From NCBI RefSeq assembly GCF_000764305.2, contig NW_025930633.1:308629-372628 (forward strand): DNA of 64,000 nucleotides. The letters run 5' to 3'. The DNA is from Hyalella azteca. Its lineage: Eukaryota > Arthropoda > Malacostraca > Amphipoda > Hyalellidae. The translations under genes and the position numbers were made by a program. The notes beneath the pieces are model-generated. The model did not search any database, was not told the origin of the DNA, and worked only from the letters and a program-made list of their open reading frames with translations. Shown one piece after another: positions 51,301 to 63,267 of the stretch (positions are counted from its first letter, which is position 1; every line of letters starts with the position of its first letter).

Positions 51301-54300
51301 TATTATTCTGAATATGGACTGGAAAAATTGTGCGGTATTCAAGACAAAATAAATTAGCGGCGAACTTTTCGGAGTACATGTTTGTTCTTGAGTATTAATA
51401 ACACGCACGATTTGTTGAAATCTGTCCTGCCTATGTCAGTGAGATCTTAAAATCTCCCCACATCACAGACCGAGCTCCAGAAAACGTAATATCGACTTGT
51501 GATGAAATTTACTCATGTTAACATTATCTAATATGTCTCACAAATTCGGTTAACACAAAAGAAAGAGTAGCTTTATTCCATGAACGTATCATTCATTCAA
51601 GCTGCAAACAGAAATAGTCACCTGACGGTATGGGTGGATTCGTCGAAGTATCCGAAATGATACAATCCGAACCCATCGTCCCGAAGTGCTCCTAGAAAGT
51701 GGATAGTGAGAGTGTAATTTACGCCGGGATGCAGCGTGCTGTCTGTCGTCAAGTTCAGCATTTCTGCGTCTGGTATAGCAGTGACGTCACTGATGCGTAT
51801 CGTCTGGTTCGTTCCGTCAGTCACCTGTCAAATTTTGTTTAAATTAAAGTAAGTTTTAATTTATTTTTTTATTTGTTTTCTACGCATAGTCTGGTTCGTT
51901 TGGTCAGTCACCTGCCCGATTTATTTAAATTAAAGTAAATTTAAATGATGATGTATATTAATTTGATTTTAAACGTATGGCCTTGTTCGTACCGTCAGTC
52001 ACATGTCACATTTGTTTAATTTTATGTAAATTTAAATGATGATGTATATAAATTTGATTTTATTTGTATGGTCTGGTTCGTACCGTCAGTCACATGTCAC
52101 ATTCATTTACATTTAGATGAATTTAAAAGAAATTTTAAGTAAATCTAGATAGAAATTTAAGCAAATTTAGATAAAAATTCATGTAAAGTTAAATGATAAT
52201 TTAATTAAATTCAATTAGAAAAATGAGTAAATTTAAATAACAATCTGAGTAAATTGGATTAACAATTTTAGTCAAATTGAATGAAAATTAAGGAAATTCA
52301 AATTCAAGTTTTATACATATACTATGGTTTGGAACACCTATCACCTGTAAAATTTAAGAAAGTTTGTATCGATGTAATCTGGTTTTTACTGTTTGAATGA
52401 AGGGCAATTTTTCATAATGAAATGCATTTTACTCTGTTGTAGGAATTGTAACTTCATATTATGATGGCTTGTAAGACCTGTTCGAATTTAAACACTTTTT
52501 CATTTTTCATGTTTTTGTCAACCCGAAAAAGTCAGACTTCTGAGATTCATTGTCTAGGATTCATTGATTCTCCCGTCTAGGACGTTCCGAATTAGCATTA
52601 CATATGAATTCCTTAAACTATCGGGAAAACATTACAATGTGTCACACCTCATTTGAGATTAATATTAATGACAAAACTATTGAGCTTAGCCACTCGTGGC
52701 ATGAAAAATAAATATTATTCTATAAGCCATTTAACATTAGATGAAGGCATATATGTAATTTATTTTCCTCTAATACATCTACGAAAATCTCTCGACTATT
52801 TTGGGCTTTCCAAGTTATAAATCATTCAGTATTACCGTCTAATTTTGTGTGTTGTGTATTACGTGGTTCTCAGATTTTAGTTTGAATATACAATTTGCCG
52901 TATTGGTTCAGTTATGGGGCTATAATTCAACGAACCGGTAATATTTGAAGCGTTCTGTTAGATATAACATAGCAACATCGGCGTGAAAAAATAGGCCAGG
53001 TAGGCCTACCGCCCTTGATAGTTCTCAACTTATAACATGACGCTATGATTTGCAGCATTCAACACTGCTAGTTGCAGCATTCAACATGGCTAGTTACAGC
53101 ATTCAACATGGCTATTCAGGATTCATGCTAACCTTCATCTCGTGCTGAGGCAGCGTAAGGTCCGCGGAATGCAGCACGATTGTCCGCGTGCTTTTTTCCA
53201 CGTGGAAGTCCATGTCAACGTGGCCCAGGAATGTCCCGTTAATGAACTGGTACACCTGAGCCGGAAAAATGGCAATTAAAACTAGGTATAACTAAATTTG
53301 GTCAAAAATTGCATATTAAGAATGAAATTGGAGGCGTAAACGGATTAGAAAACTAGGTACAAATAAATTTGGTCAAAGATTTTTCATATTAAAAAAAATT
53401 GTAAGCGTAAATAGCTGAAGGTTCAATAATATATTAAGCATATTTTTCTGTTAGCTGTTATTTTTTTTACAATAACTTCTTCCTCCTCTTCTGGTTTTTT
53501 AATACCTCCACGATTAGAATAATATATCTAATCAGTAAGCACGTCATTTTATATAAATTTGTTGTCGTAGCGGACTTGGAGATACCGAGCAACTTTACAA
53601 CGTAGTTACTGACGTTTGCGTTCCGACTTTGATTGTAAAGAATTTTGCCTTATTTATAACAAACAAGTCAACGTAAATAACAAAGTTTTTAACCACGTAT
53701 CTGTTTCATAATATATAAAATCTATTGATTCTATATACTCATGAATATATCATTATATCTAGCACAAGGTACAAATAAGAACACTCTGGAAACGTCCTTC
53801 TTCAAATCATACACCACATTCCAGATAAATTCATACTTCCAAGAGCACTTTTAGATGAGTTCACCTGCAAGCTGAGATGATAATGATGGGGAACGATGTT
53901 AGTAGGAAGCCTCATGGCGTCGCGTTTCTCAGTAAGTAAATTGTCCCGTAGTTTGCTGGCATCGCTTGCTACCACATTATTAGACACGAGTGGTTTGTGG
54001 TGGAGGTCCAAGTCCTGAAAAATTGTTTTTTATCATAATCTTGAATATTGTGTAATTATTAATTTGAGTCTTGTATTAATATTGTGTCTTGTATTAATTT
54101 GAGTAATTGCTCATCCGCTGTTCGATTCTGTCATTCTAAAAAATCCATACACAAATTCGCAAAATTTACATTTATCGTATTATATCTTCAGAATTTTCAC
54201 CTTATATTCAAAAATGAAATTACGCTCTTACTTGAAGATGAGCGTAGGACCACAAGCCCTCTAATTGAAGGGGAAAAGACAAAAGTTCCTTCAAGTTCGA

Positions 54301-54582
54301 ACAAATTTAATTACCAATAAGCAGCACTTTTTTCAGTTTGTTACATTTTAAATAAAAAGACACGAAGATGCGACAATTTATCGCTACTTATCTGATACTA
54401 ACTTAAAGTTTTATTAAAAATTTTTTCATTGCAAGTGTTACCTGATATTTTTGGAGACGTTTGAACAGGTCGCTTTCTTGAAGCAATTCATCTTCCACGT
54501 AACTAAATGCACGCACGTAACTCAAATGAAGAACAAACAAAATATGAAGAACAGCGGAAATTAATTTCATAGATGCCTTCAT
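42368..54582 (-). CDS. Secreted M1 zinc aminopeptidase (aminopeptidase N type), 18 exons
   Basis: Exons (gene order): 54582-54442, 54014-53865, 53255-53133, 51824-51622, 50742-50587, 49354-49227, 48907-48730, 47929-47746, 47378-47222, 47106-47025, 46421-46241, 45842-45515, 45371-45229, 45058-44874, 43913-43740, 43608-43468, 43027-42949, 42607-42368. All phases agree; 990 residues. The enzyme removes N-terminal amino acids from peptides. A signal peptide ([20 protein letters not shown]) starts it. Family blocks: [50 protein letters not shown] (348-359), [13 protein letters not shown] (H385, E386, H389) with E408 in WLNEGF, and Y471 in NPITYNKGA, so all zinc ligands and the catalytic Tyr are present. 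The C-terminal ERAP1_C-like domain is complete ([32 protein letters not shown]). No hydrophobic C-terminal tail is seen, so a GPI anchor is unlikely. Oddities: AGMEN replaces GAMEN, and introns carry repeats of exon edges. Confidence 0.96.
44283..44340 (-). repeat. Duplicate of the 3' edge and donor of aminopeptidase exon 14
   Basis: At least 47 bases (44283-44329) are identical to 44867-44913, which is the end of exon 45058-44874 with its AG|gtaattc donor. The copy lies in the following intron, so it gives a second, decoy 5' splice site preceded by about 39 bases of exon sequence. Confidence 0.9.
44396..44746. mobile_element. Possible 350-base MITE in an aminopeptidase intron
   Basis: Ends carry a short inverted repeat (aaggggag at 44396, ctcccctt at 44739-44746). 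The body is non-coding and includes 'gtaccaagtttcagagtaat'. It splits an older repeat block, as an insertion would. The short ends and lack of a second copy keep this tentative. Confidence 0.4.
46898..47006. repeat. 26-base minisatellite just inside aminopeptidase intron 10
   Basis: About four units of 'gtcagcctaacatatagtat' + 'atacat'. On the gene strand the array starts about 18 bases after the donor of exon 47106-47025 (GAACT|gtgagc). Confidence 0.88.
48592..48733. repeat. 16-17-base minisatellite built from the donor of aminopeptidase exon 7
   Basis: On the gene strand the first unit is ACAA|gtgagtcaaggg, that is, the last four bases of exon 48907-48730 plus its 5' splice site. About nine units follow (acaagcgagtcaagtct, acaagtaagtcaaggg, acaagtgagtcacagg and others), several keeping a good GTGAGT or GTAAGT donor. 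Confidence 0.9.
49535..50591. repeat. 34-base minisatellite built from the donor of aminopeptidase exon 5, about 31 units
   Basis: On the gene strand the first unit is CCTTT|gtaattaattagc..., the last five bases of exon 50742-50587 plus the donor. Further units read cctttgtaactaactcgcta + ttgatcaattcaat with small changes and run for about 1 kb. The end far from the exon (49535-49760) is degenerate; the middle is homogeneous, with an alternating two-unit higher-order pattern (acaaagg/acagatg). Confidence 0.93.
51795..52110. repeat. Tandem copies of the acceptor and 5' edge of aminopeptidase exon 4
   Basis: The exon start (cag|GTGACTGACGGAACGAA...) and intron text recur upstream of the exon at about 51881-51914, 51972-52007 and 52073-52102, about 95 bases apart. 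The first copy keeps the CAG acceptor; the other two read CAT there and so have lost the AG. Confidence 0.88.
53045..53131. repeat. 22-base minisatellite directly after the donor of aminopeptidase exon 3
   Basis: 'cagcattcaacatggctagt' + 'ta' repeats three to four times. On the gene strand it begins within the first bases of the intron (AAG|gttagcatgaatcctgaa resembles a degenerate first unit). Confidence 0.8.
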
Positions 54583-54772
54583 CTTTGTCCTGTAAATTTT
54601 CAAAATTGGCATAATTATGAGGGGAAAATGCAAACATGTATTTTTCGAAACAATCATATTTTAATTTTATTTGTTATTTAGTAACGCCAACTAATCCTTC
54701 TGAATACTACCTGAATTGGTCGATGAACATGAAATCTATTGCCTCACCATTACTGATGATACCTTTCGCTAG

Positions 54773-54955
54773 TTAATTTTTAGCGCATTTTCTCATTTAT
54801 GGAAAAAATGCACTATTGTGCTCGCCATATCTGTCCGTCCGTCCGTATATCTGTCCGTCCGTCCGTCCGTCTGCCCGTCCGTGACTTCACGTTTTCGTCG
54901 ACGAGAAAATGCGCTCTCTGTCACTCACTGCAGCGAGTACTGAGTTATATTTTTT
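54773..54955 (+). mobile_element. (CCGT)n foldback element, copy 3
   Basis: agcgcattttctc at 54781-54793 and gagaaaatgcgct at about 54903-54915 form a perfect 13-base inverted repeat around a tccg/tatc core; it ends with the ctcactgcag.gag block and 'gagttatattttt'. Confidence 0.8.
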
Positions 54956-55802
54956 GACTAGGTTATAACCTAGAACGTAACTTTATTCGTCCCATGTTCC
55001 CTTGCCAAAGAACCAGTTTCGACCGCTGCAGGGAGGGTTAACTAATAAAGTTCACTTTTGATTATCTCCCCCTGCAACGTTTTTCTTCAAGAAACCTCGC
55101 CTTCTTGATACAAATAGATTTAGGGTTTCACTTTCAAGTAATTCGAACAGCTGCGACTCGATCATATATTTAATTTCCATTCTAACGTTCGATTCGATTG
55201 CTGATTTAGTCAAGATTAATCGACTATTAGGTTTTAGTTTCCCCGTTTAAAGACGTTCGTTTAACAATATTTAGTCTGCTTATAATTACCATGCAGGTAT
55301 CATCGTCCGGAAAATGACAATTTTATCATCCGACTTATTTTCAGAGTGCCAAGTCTGTTCACAGCTTCCTGAATATATATGCAAGATTATTCACACGGTA
55401 TCATATACATTGTATATTCTTACAATGAAGTGGCATACTCCCTTTGAAATTCGATCAAGAATGTTATTATAAACCGTGACGGCAAAAATTTTTTCGATGA
55501 TACGAAGACATAAATTAAACGAATGCTCTTAGGTCAAATAGTTTCTTTCAAGTTTTTTTTCTGCAACTGCAATGGGATGAAGCATGCGAGCATGCAGAAC
55601 GTGATAGTCTGTGTCCATTATATTATTGCATAAGATGACATTGTCACAGCTCTGAAATACATTATTTATTATCAGCTTAGGATTTTGACCTGAATACAAC
55701 TCTGTAATCGTGAAGTTATCATGAGATGGGCCGAAATCGCGCGAGTTTTAACTCTTAACCCTGAGTAAATTAAATAACAAATAATCTGTTACTGCTTCAC
55801 GC

Positions 55803-55942
55803 GTTAGCATTTTTTTTCGTGACTAAATGAATGCTTGAATTGTCCGTCCGTCCGTCGGTCCGTCCGTGACTTCACGTTTTCGTCGACGAGAAAATGCGCT
55901 CTCTGTCACTCACTGCAGTGAGTACTGAGTTATACTTTTTTT
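55803..55942 (+). mobile_element. (CCGT)n foldback element, copy 4
   Basis: The left arm is diverged (gttagcattttttttcgtg). The tccg core, the gagaaaatgcgct arm and the ctcactgcagtgag palindrome are intact. Confidence 0.75.
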
Positions 55943-56789
55943 ATTGAGTGCAAGTTACGAATATTAAGTGTAAGATTAGTAGTGTTTTTTAATAGTAGGT
56001 GTGCACATTTCATGCATGCATTTTTCATATTGGTTTTTAAGCGTATATATTGGAATTAATAATACGAAATATTATTGCAAAAATTTAATTTAATGAATGT
56101 ATTTTCGCATCTAAATTTCTAACATTCATGCTACCATAAATTCATATCCATAATTCATCAAAGTTTAACTTTAAATCAATCCTATGTTTTAGAAATAACA
56201 CATATCGTATGATAGCATACATCAACTTTGGCACGGCTATATATTGTTTAAAATTTTTTTACGAAGTACTGAGTTGATAAGTCCCCAGGCGTATTTTCTC
56301 CTCCCATCATTAACTAATTCTCTCGATTTCAGAGAATTCTTTCAACTCACGATACATCGTGTTATGTGTACGCTGAAACACGATGATTATAATTATCGTG
56401 TTATTTTTTACTTTTTCCTGTGATAATTATTACAGCAAAAAGTAAAAAATTTCACTCACAGATTGGCATCAAGTTTGGTTCAGAAAAAGTGGCGCCACGA
56501 GGGCTGTGAACATGCACCAAACATGGCGCTTGAGACTAGTGGTCGCGCTTAGCCGCTGCAGCAACTTTCTTGAATATTTTTGAAAAAAATTATATGAAGC
56601 GGGCACATAAATTTGTGAAATTAGTAACGATAACAATACCGATGTAAAAACACACATATTGATAATCAAAGTCACCGGGTTATAAATATAAAGAAATTAA
56701 AAATAATCAAATTGTGTATTAACATTAACGTTATAGTCGCCTGTGATCGTTGAGGGGATTTCATTTGCAACAGCTCTGCGAAGCTGAGC

Positions 56790-58575
56790 AATGCAGGGTG
56801 CCCCATTATTCGCAAAAACGAGACAGTACTTTGGTATTGTCAGGACTGCCAGCAGCCTGCACTTAGTGCAGTAAAAAGCGAAAATTTAATGGAAGAAAAG
56901 TGCTCTTCTATGTTCTCAGGCTATAGGGCCGAAATAGAAGAAAATAAAATAAAACAGTTGAGCGCGTTGCGAAGCGAATTAAACTCGTTCCGGAACGAGC
57001 TGGTGGAAATGAAAGCTTGTCTGAACAAAACAGAAAAGTGCGATAAAACAGAAGTTAAGGGCCGCAAAGAGGTCATCTCAGATCTTGCCAGCGAAAGCAC
57101 TCGTGAGTTTCTAGATATAGAAAGAAGAAAATTTAACCTTATTTAGTTCTGCGCTCCCGTACTGCTGACTCTACGTTTATTACTGAGTGTTGCGGCAAGG
57201 CTCTAGCACGTTATCATGCCAACCCATTATATGAGCGTATAGACTCCCAATATATTAAACCTAGTGTTTACTAGTGTTAAAAAATCAATGTTAGATGAGC
57301 TTCGCCACGAGACCCCGTTGGGCAAAAGCCCATCATTGTTTTTTACTATCGAGTGCTGTACAGAAAAGACGCCTCGAAAGCGTGAGCGTTAGAACTTTGC
57401 GAAAGGCAACTATGATTAACTCCGTGCAGCATTGAATGCAGTGAATATATCGGACTGTATTACGGACATTAATGTGGCTGAGTCATGGTCATTTCTTATG
57501 GACAAGGTTATGTCTGCAGTTGACGCATGTCAACGGGGCGTATTTTGTCGGGGCGTCGAAAAGTTGCAATAAGAATATAGGTTCGGTGGATTCAAAGAAA
57601 CTCAGTGGATGAACAGACTCAGAACAGTATAGTTCTAGCTTAGCGGAAAACCAAAAATGAAGCCTACAAGCAATATTTACAGATTCGTAGTGATACTGAT
57701 TATAATCTATACACAAGAGCTCGATATAAAGCTAAAGAAAGCTGTCGCACTGCAGTGAAAAACATTGAGATATATATTGCAGAAAAATGCAAAACTGTAC
57801 TCGAAAGCCTTCTTTTTTTACGCTAGTTCTGAGTGCCGGACAAACAAGGTATCTCTGATTTGAAAGTAGATAAACGAAAGATATCCTCTGATGAGGGCAA
57901 GGCTAACGTTCTAAATCAGTTCTTTAGCAGTGCATTTACAGATGAAGGCTTATGCAACATTACAGCTATTGAAGGGCCCTCAGTAGGCTCGAAATTAACA
58001 AGTTTTGAAGTACAAAAAGAAAATGTTCTCAAGTGCCTGTTGGCTCTGAATCCTAACAAGTCATGTGGACCTGACTGCTTCCACCCCAGATTGCTCAAAG
58101 AGTTAGCAACCGTCCTAGCCGGCTCTTTGACAGTATATTAAAAAAAACCTTGAACGAAGGGATCTTGCCGGCCGACTGGAAAGAAGCTCAAGTTACACCA
58201 TTCGCCCTGTCAGACTGACAGGGCGAATCAGACTGTACAATTGAGTACAGACTGACTGTACTCAAATGGAGCAGAGATTTTCTAGTAGGGAGACGACAAC
58301 GTGTCAGTATTAATGGGTCCGTATCAGACTGGGCAACAGTGCACAGTGGAGTGTCGCAATTAATGAAGTTTCTTTGGCCTGTTTCATTCGTTGCGTTTTT
58401 AAACGATCGGACAGAAACAGTCTATCGTGTGCTCCATGTATGCTTATGACATAAAGTTTATAATACAGTGAAGGATACGTCGAAAATTCCTGCGAATCTT
58501 GTCACTAAAAGTACAAAAATTGGGAACAGGCCATGGGCCTATTTATTCAGCTCCGACACTTCTATTCAATTAAAG
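56790..58575 (+). mobile_element. Decayed CR1/Jockey-like non-LTR retrotransposon
   Basis: Two open-frame parts are visible on the plus strand. At about 56840-57145 lies an ORF1-type piece: the end of a PHD-like zinc finger (WYCQDC), then a charged coiled coil, then ERRKFNLI. At about 57650-58490 lie pieces of the polymerase: a linker, GISDLKVD, EKANVLNQFFSSAFT-like text, LNPNKSCGPDCFHPRLLKEL (the usual N.KSPGPDG motif, with D-C in place of D-G) and ADWKEAQVTP, followed after a deletion by FLVGRRQRVSINGSVSDW. Endonuclease, most of the fingers/palm and the YxDD box are missing, with several frameshifts and stops. The tail (58490-58575) matches the relic at 3590-3690. Confidence 0.82.
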
Positions 58576-61500
58576 AGTCAGGGTCGGATCATGGCAATCG
58601 ATCATATAAATGCGTCAGAAAATAATCCATAAAATTTGCCAAATATACGTATGTGAAATATATAAAGTATCATAAATAAAAACCCGAAAAGGCACGTATT
58701 GGTAATTAAATTCGTGCTAAAATAACGAACAAAGAACGAAAAGTTAAAATAAAATAATAACTAAAATATAGAGTCAAGGTCGGATCACATCATTCTAGTC
58801 CTTTTGAACGACCAATGTTTTTGCGAGTGCAAAATACAGCAATGCTGAAATTTATTCTGAAATTTATTCACTGAAATAATTTCAGTGAAATTTATACAGC
58901 TGAAATTTATTCAGTGAAAAATTAACTGGTGACGTACAGCTATGTAATTGTCCACCTAATTACAGCGTGGTCTGAAATTAAAGGCGATAATATTTGGTTC
59001 GATGAGCTTCATACATAAACAAAAAAAAAATAACATTTTTAAAGGCGACATATATGTACAGCTGGACGCTGATGGGCTACAATTGGTATGTTGTGATAGC
59101 CGTGTCCTACTCTATTGCAATAAATTAACATTTGACTGCTTTCTTTTCTTTGTCTTTCAAAATTAGAAAGGCGCATTAAAATAACTTCAAATTAAAATTA
59201 ATACTCTTGGCGTGAAAGAACTTCGTAGTTATTTTACTAGATCACTTATATAGAATGAAATGATCTTCGTATCTAAGATGTTATGTAAAATTACAGAATT
59301 TTTTTATCATGCTTGACTTCATATCAGCAGTGTTAAGTATTTAACGTTCATCAACAACTGGCACCAAATTTTTACACGATATTTCAAGGTTCGGAAATTA
59401 TTTGGTTTTCTCTTTCCACAATAGAAGCTAACCCGAAACATGTCAAATAAAACGATATTTTATTCGCTTCCACTAAAATGCCCACCGGAATATCACTAGG
59501 AACTCGAGCTCATTTCGAGCCCCTTCACCCGACTACTGCCACAGCGTTTCTGAAGTGCTGTCGCCAGTCGCCACCAAGACTGCAACTCCTTCAGTGCCCA
59601 ACCGCCTGTACTTTCTTGATGTCGTGGCGATATGGAGAAGATGATGCAGCTCTCTACTTTAGGATCCCCACGGACACAGGCAACAGCTCTCTATTGTATT
59701 GCGATCTTATAACTACCGAATCAAATTATATTCTGCTGCGACGTCTCCAGCTTTCCTTTGCGAAGATCGATGTTTTCACCGCTGCCAGGGATAATGACAT
59801 CTCAACACCATAAGCCAGCTGTGTACTGAGCGACCGAGGGGTGGCTGAACGTTGAAAGTATATTCACGCATAAAATTTATTATGCATGCTCTGTTTGCGG
59901 GAATGTATTCTGACGCCACAAGCAGCCACGACATGTTTTCGCAGCGACCGTCAGAAAATGCGACGAAGTAAAATGGAAAGTAATGGTCAATGATCCATGA
60001 ACAGTGAAATTTCTCTCGTACTCTTGCTATTAGGAAAAACTTTACCTATTTAGGTCAGCTTTTCTTCACTTTTCTTAGCTAATAAGGGCATTTAGTGAAA
60101 TAAATCTTTCTTCAATAACTGCTCGGCTTCAAGAAGAAATCACTAATCAGAATTGCATTGAAAATCAGTGTCTGTGTGGATTGCATTGAAAATCAGCCTG
60201 TCCAGCTTGTCGAAGCTGGAAAATTATTTTTATTGCATTTCTCAGTATATAACTAAGTTACTAACCAACCTTCACAGCATTAGTCTTTAGACATTTATTT
60301 AATTTTTTAAAACAAATCTGTTGAGTAGCATCCATTTTGCGCATGTTTTGTGAATTACTTAATATTTTTGCAAAATTATTTGAGATTTTGAAATAAATAT
60401 TTCAGTTATTTGATGTCAAATAAAATTCTAATGGTGAAGTCATTATACTTTCACTTTTCAACCCGCTTTCAGCTTAGCTCAATAAACTTCCCAAAACTCG
60501 ACTTCAAGTCCTTTCTAACCACAATTTTTAGATATACGCAGCGTACTTTCACTGCGAAAAAAAAACGTGACGTGTTTTTTCGATTCTTTCTATGGTCAGA
60601 AGAAAGCGCTACAACTTGACGACCTTTACCACATGCCATATCGGGACATAACAAATAGATTATGTTTGGGAACAGTTACATAGTTCCTTCTACAATCCAC
60701 GTTCTCGTCGAAAGTGAAAACAATTGTTATGTGAGGAGCGGTGTCGACTTCGGAGTGTTTTCTTTGTTGTCCTCTTGAATAATAGATGTCAAGCAAGCAA
60801 TTGTGTAGGAACAAGACTAAACGATAACTATGCGGTTTTCATCGTTTATGGTTCTATCGGTGATGTTAAACGATGAAATTTTTCTACAGAAATAATTTAG
60901 TGAATTATATCAACGCCAGGTCTCTAGTCAAACTGTGATTATACATGCTATTTCTTTATTTTTCTCAACCTATGTTAAGTCGTTAAATATTTCACAAAGA
61001 TTCCATTTGTGAAATATTTAAATAAATATTTGAATATTTATTAATATTGAAATATTTAATAATAATATTTCAATAGTGTGAAAATAATATTTAACCTAGG
61101 CCTTTTAACCTAATAGTGAAACCTTTTAACCTTTTAACCTAATAGTGAAATATTTAACCTAGGCCTAGCTCACATCAATACTATTTGAGTGGACTATACA
61201 AAATTTGATACATATCATTTATGGGGAATTATTGTATGCTAACCGATTATATTTTTCATCATATTTGTGCGCTTTTGAAATTGGAGGCATTCTCCGATTT
61301 TAATCCTTCTTCCTTTCGATAAACAGCAACATTAAGAGGATGTCAATAAATAACAATTCTATCGTTCTGGATAATAATATGGCTAATGATTATTTGTTGA
61401 TGATTACAATAACGCTAATAATCATAATATCTGCTTTAAAAGTTATCTGCGTACTCTATCTAACATCCAGCAAATTTTAAGAAAAATTTCGTTAACACTT

Positions 61501-61635
61501 CTAAAATTAAAATTCGTTTTAATTAAAACCTCATAACTTTTCTAGAAAGTGATTTCCCCTGCATTCAAAAATATTTTTTCCAGATGAATTTTTTAATAAA
61601 ACGACCTAAAAGTGACATTTCGCAGCTAATGAATG
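58576..61635. other. Intergenic; no firm gene
   Basis: Mostly AT-rich. A plus-strand frame of 111 codons at 59478-59813 is in a GC-richer patch with a usable ATG context (CTAAAATG) but no recognisable similarity or splice logic, so it is left uncalled. At about 60990-61165 there are local repeats of 'aatatttaa' and 'ccttttaacctaatagtg'. Confidence 0.4.
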
Positions 61636-61638
61636 TGT

Positions 61639-61930
61639 GGGGCAGGGTGACCCAGTGATTACAACAGTTCAGAGTACCAGTATTGAAGCAGAGAGGTGTG
61701 GTCATGGTTGAATTAATATACTCAACCATGGGTGCGGGTTCGATCCCAGCTCTGTGCGTCAGTTTCTGGTCAGAATCGGCGAGAAGGCCGGGCGGTAGAA
61801 TTGAGGCAGTGAGTTGCGTGTTCAAGGCCGCAATAAGCTGTGAATGTTTCGCGATGTTAAAATCGGCGACAGGCTCACGGCCTAATAATGCTGGAACCGC
61901 TATTATTATTACTGGTTCTCGTGTTTATGG
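61639..61930 (+). mobile_element. tRNA-derived SINE
   Basis: The head resembles a decayed tRNA gene: an A-box-like gtgacccagtgattac (61646-61661) and a clear B box GGTTCGATCCC (61737-61747). The spacing is far wider than in a tRNA, and no acceptor stem closes. A GC-richer body follows to about 61930, ending with 'tattattattactgg'. This is the structure of a tRNA-derived SINE, not a working tRNA. Confidence 0.65.
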
Positions 61931-62642
61931 ACTACAATGCTTCTAATTTGAAAAGCTGTCATATATGTTATTCCTGCTAGATTTCGAAGTATTACTAAAA
62001 AGTTATTACCATTTGCGATTGCAGACACTCAATAGTTTCGATAAATTTGAATTGTTATTTCAATTGTTCAGGTGAACTTGAATTATTTAAACAGACCTAA
62101 AAAGATATCGGTGAAAGTACAGACTATGGGAGAGAGATCTATTATATTCTAATATGAAGCTCGAAGCCTCGAACTGTTTTATTCGACTTCAGAAGTTCTT
62201 ATGGGAGTAACATCCCGATCAGGCTTAATCGCTCTCTGTTAATTCTCTAAGGATTTTTTCACCTTTCCTCGCGTAGTTTTTAAATTTACTATGAATAAAT
62301 AAATCATCCTGCAATACCTGCATACATAAGTGATTCACTATTTAATCTGAGGAAAAAGCGCCATAGTAGGAACATTTTAAGGGGATAAACTTTTCTTCCA
62401 GCCTATTCACTATTGTATTACTAAATGTTCAAGTCTTAAGATAACAATTAACAATCTACCTAGAATCTGCCTTCGGCTTCAAGTTTTTCTTTAGTCAATA
62501 ATGAAGAAAGTTCTCCATGTTGGTCAAGTTAACAGTCTGCATACAATAATGAACATTGAATGCAAGCTACCGTAGTGAGTACTGAGTAGTCACCTAGGCA
62601 GGCTATGGCGCTAGGCTCTGTGCCCATTGCCCAACTGCCCAT

Positions 62643-62824
62643 CATAGTGGCAAACCAGAGCTTTTTTAGAATCAGTTCATTTTTAATTTCCTCATTTACT
62701 CAAGATTTAGACAAATTTCTTAAGTATGATAATGCTGGTATCCAGGATACTTTACTGGTCTACTTATTAGACTCAAAAATGAACTTGAGGTAGAGTCTAA
62801 AAAACTCTCTGCTTTGCCACTATG
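62643..62824. mobile_element. Non-autonomous hAT-like element with perfect 8-bp target duplication
   Basis: 182 bases, bounded by inverted repeats of about 29 bases (catagtggcaaaccagag... and ...ctctgctttgccactatg). The flanks are an exact 8-base duplication, ctgcccat at 62635-62642 and 62825-62832. Eight-base duplications and ends of the CA..GTGGCAAAC type are known for hAT transposons. No coding capacity. Confidence 0.88.
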
Positions 62825-63267
62825 CTGCCCATAGCCCCAGCCCCCTACTCCTAGGGCGTGACATTTGACAAGTTGACAGGCCCGTGACTCGTGAGTCGTG
62901 ACTGACTGACTATCATGAGTACTAGTCATGAAGTCAGCTTTGTCAAATTGTCACTTACCTACTAGTAGGCTAGTCTGGAAAAGTCCTATTTTTGTCTGAA
63001 ATATCGCGGCTCTAATATCATATAATTTCAGTAGGTATGAAATCTCGCGGCTTGAATGTCATAAATTTTTGTTTGATTAAAAAATCGTGGTTTGCACCTC
63101 GCAAACATGTCATTTCATAAAATTTTCAACTTCCGCAATCCGCATTGCTTTACCGTTTCCGCCAAAAATATCTTGCAGAAAAAACATAAACATCGTAATG
63201 TAAACAAATAAACAAAACGTTTGTTAAAGATCGCGCATAGTTGCGGTCATGTCAAAGCGGTCAGACT

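Larger units (their letters stand above)
54590..56790. other. Upstream of the aminopeptidase; unidentified 5' exon and foldback elements
   Basis: The start-codon exon begins at an acceptor (aatttacag at 54598-54590), so a non-coding first exon should lie upstream, but I cannot place it. The stretch holds two foldback elements (54773-54955 and 55803-55942) and otherwise AT-rich sequence. Confidence 0.45.

Noticed and set aside
56889..58141. Host genes at the two open frames
   Set aside because: They are ORF1 and polymerase fragments of a decayed non-LTR element, with frameshifts and deletions between them.
59478..59813. 111-codon gene
   Set aside because: Possible ATG context but no recognisable similarity, splice signals or poly(A) signal; not enough to call.
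61639..61747. Functional tRNA gene
   Set aside because: A and B boxes are too far apart, and no acceptor stem or anticodon arm can be drawn; a tRNA-derived SINE fits better.
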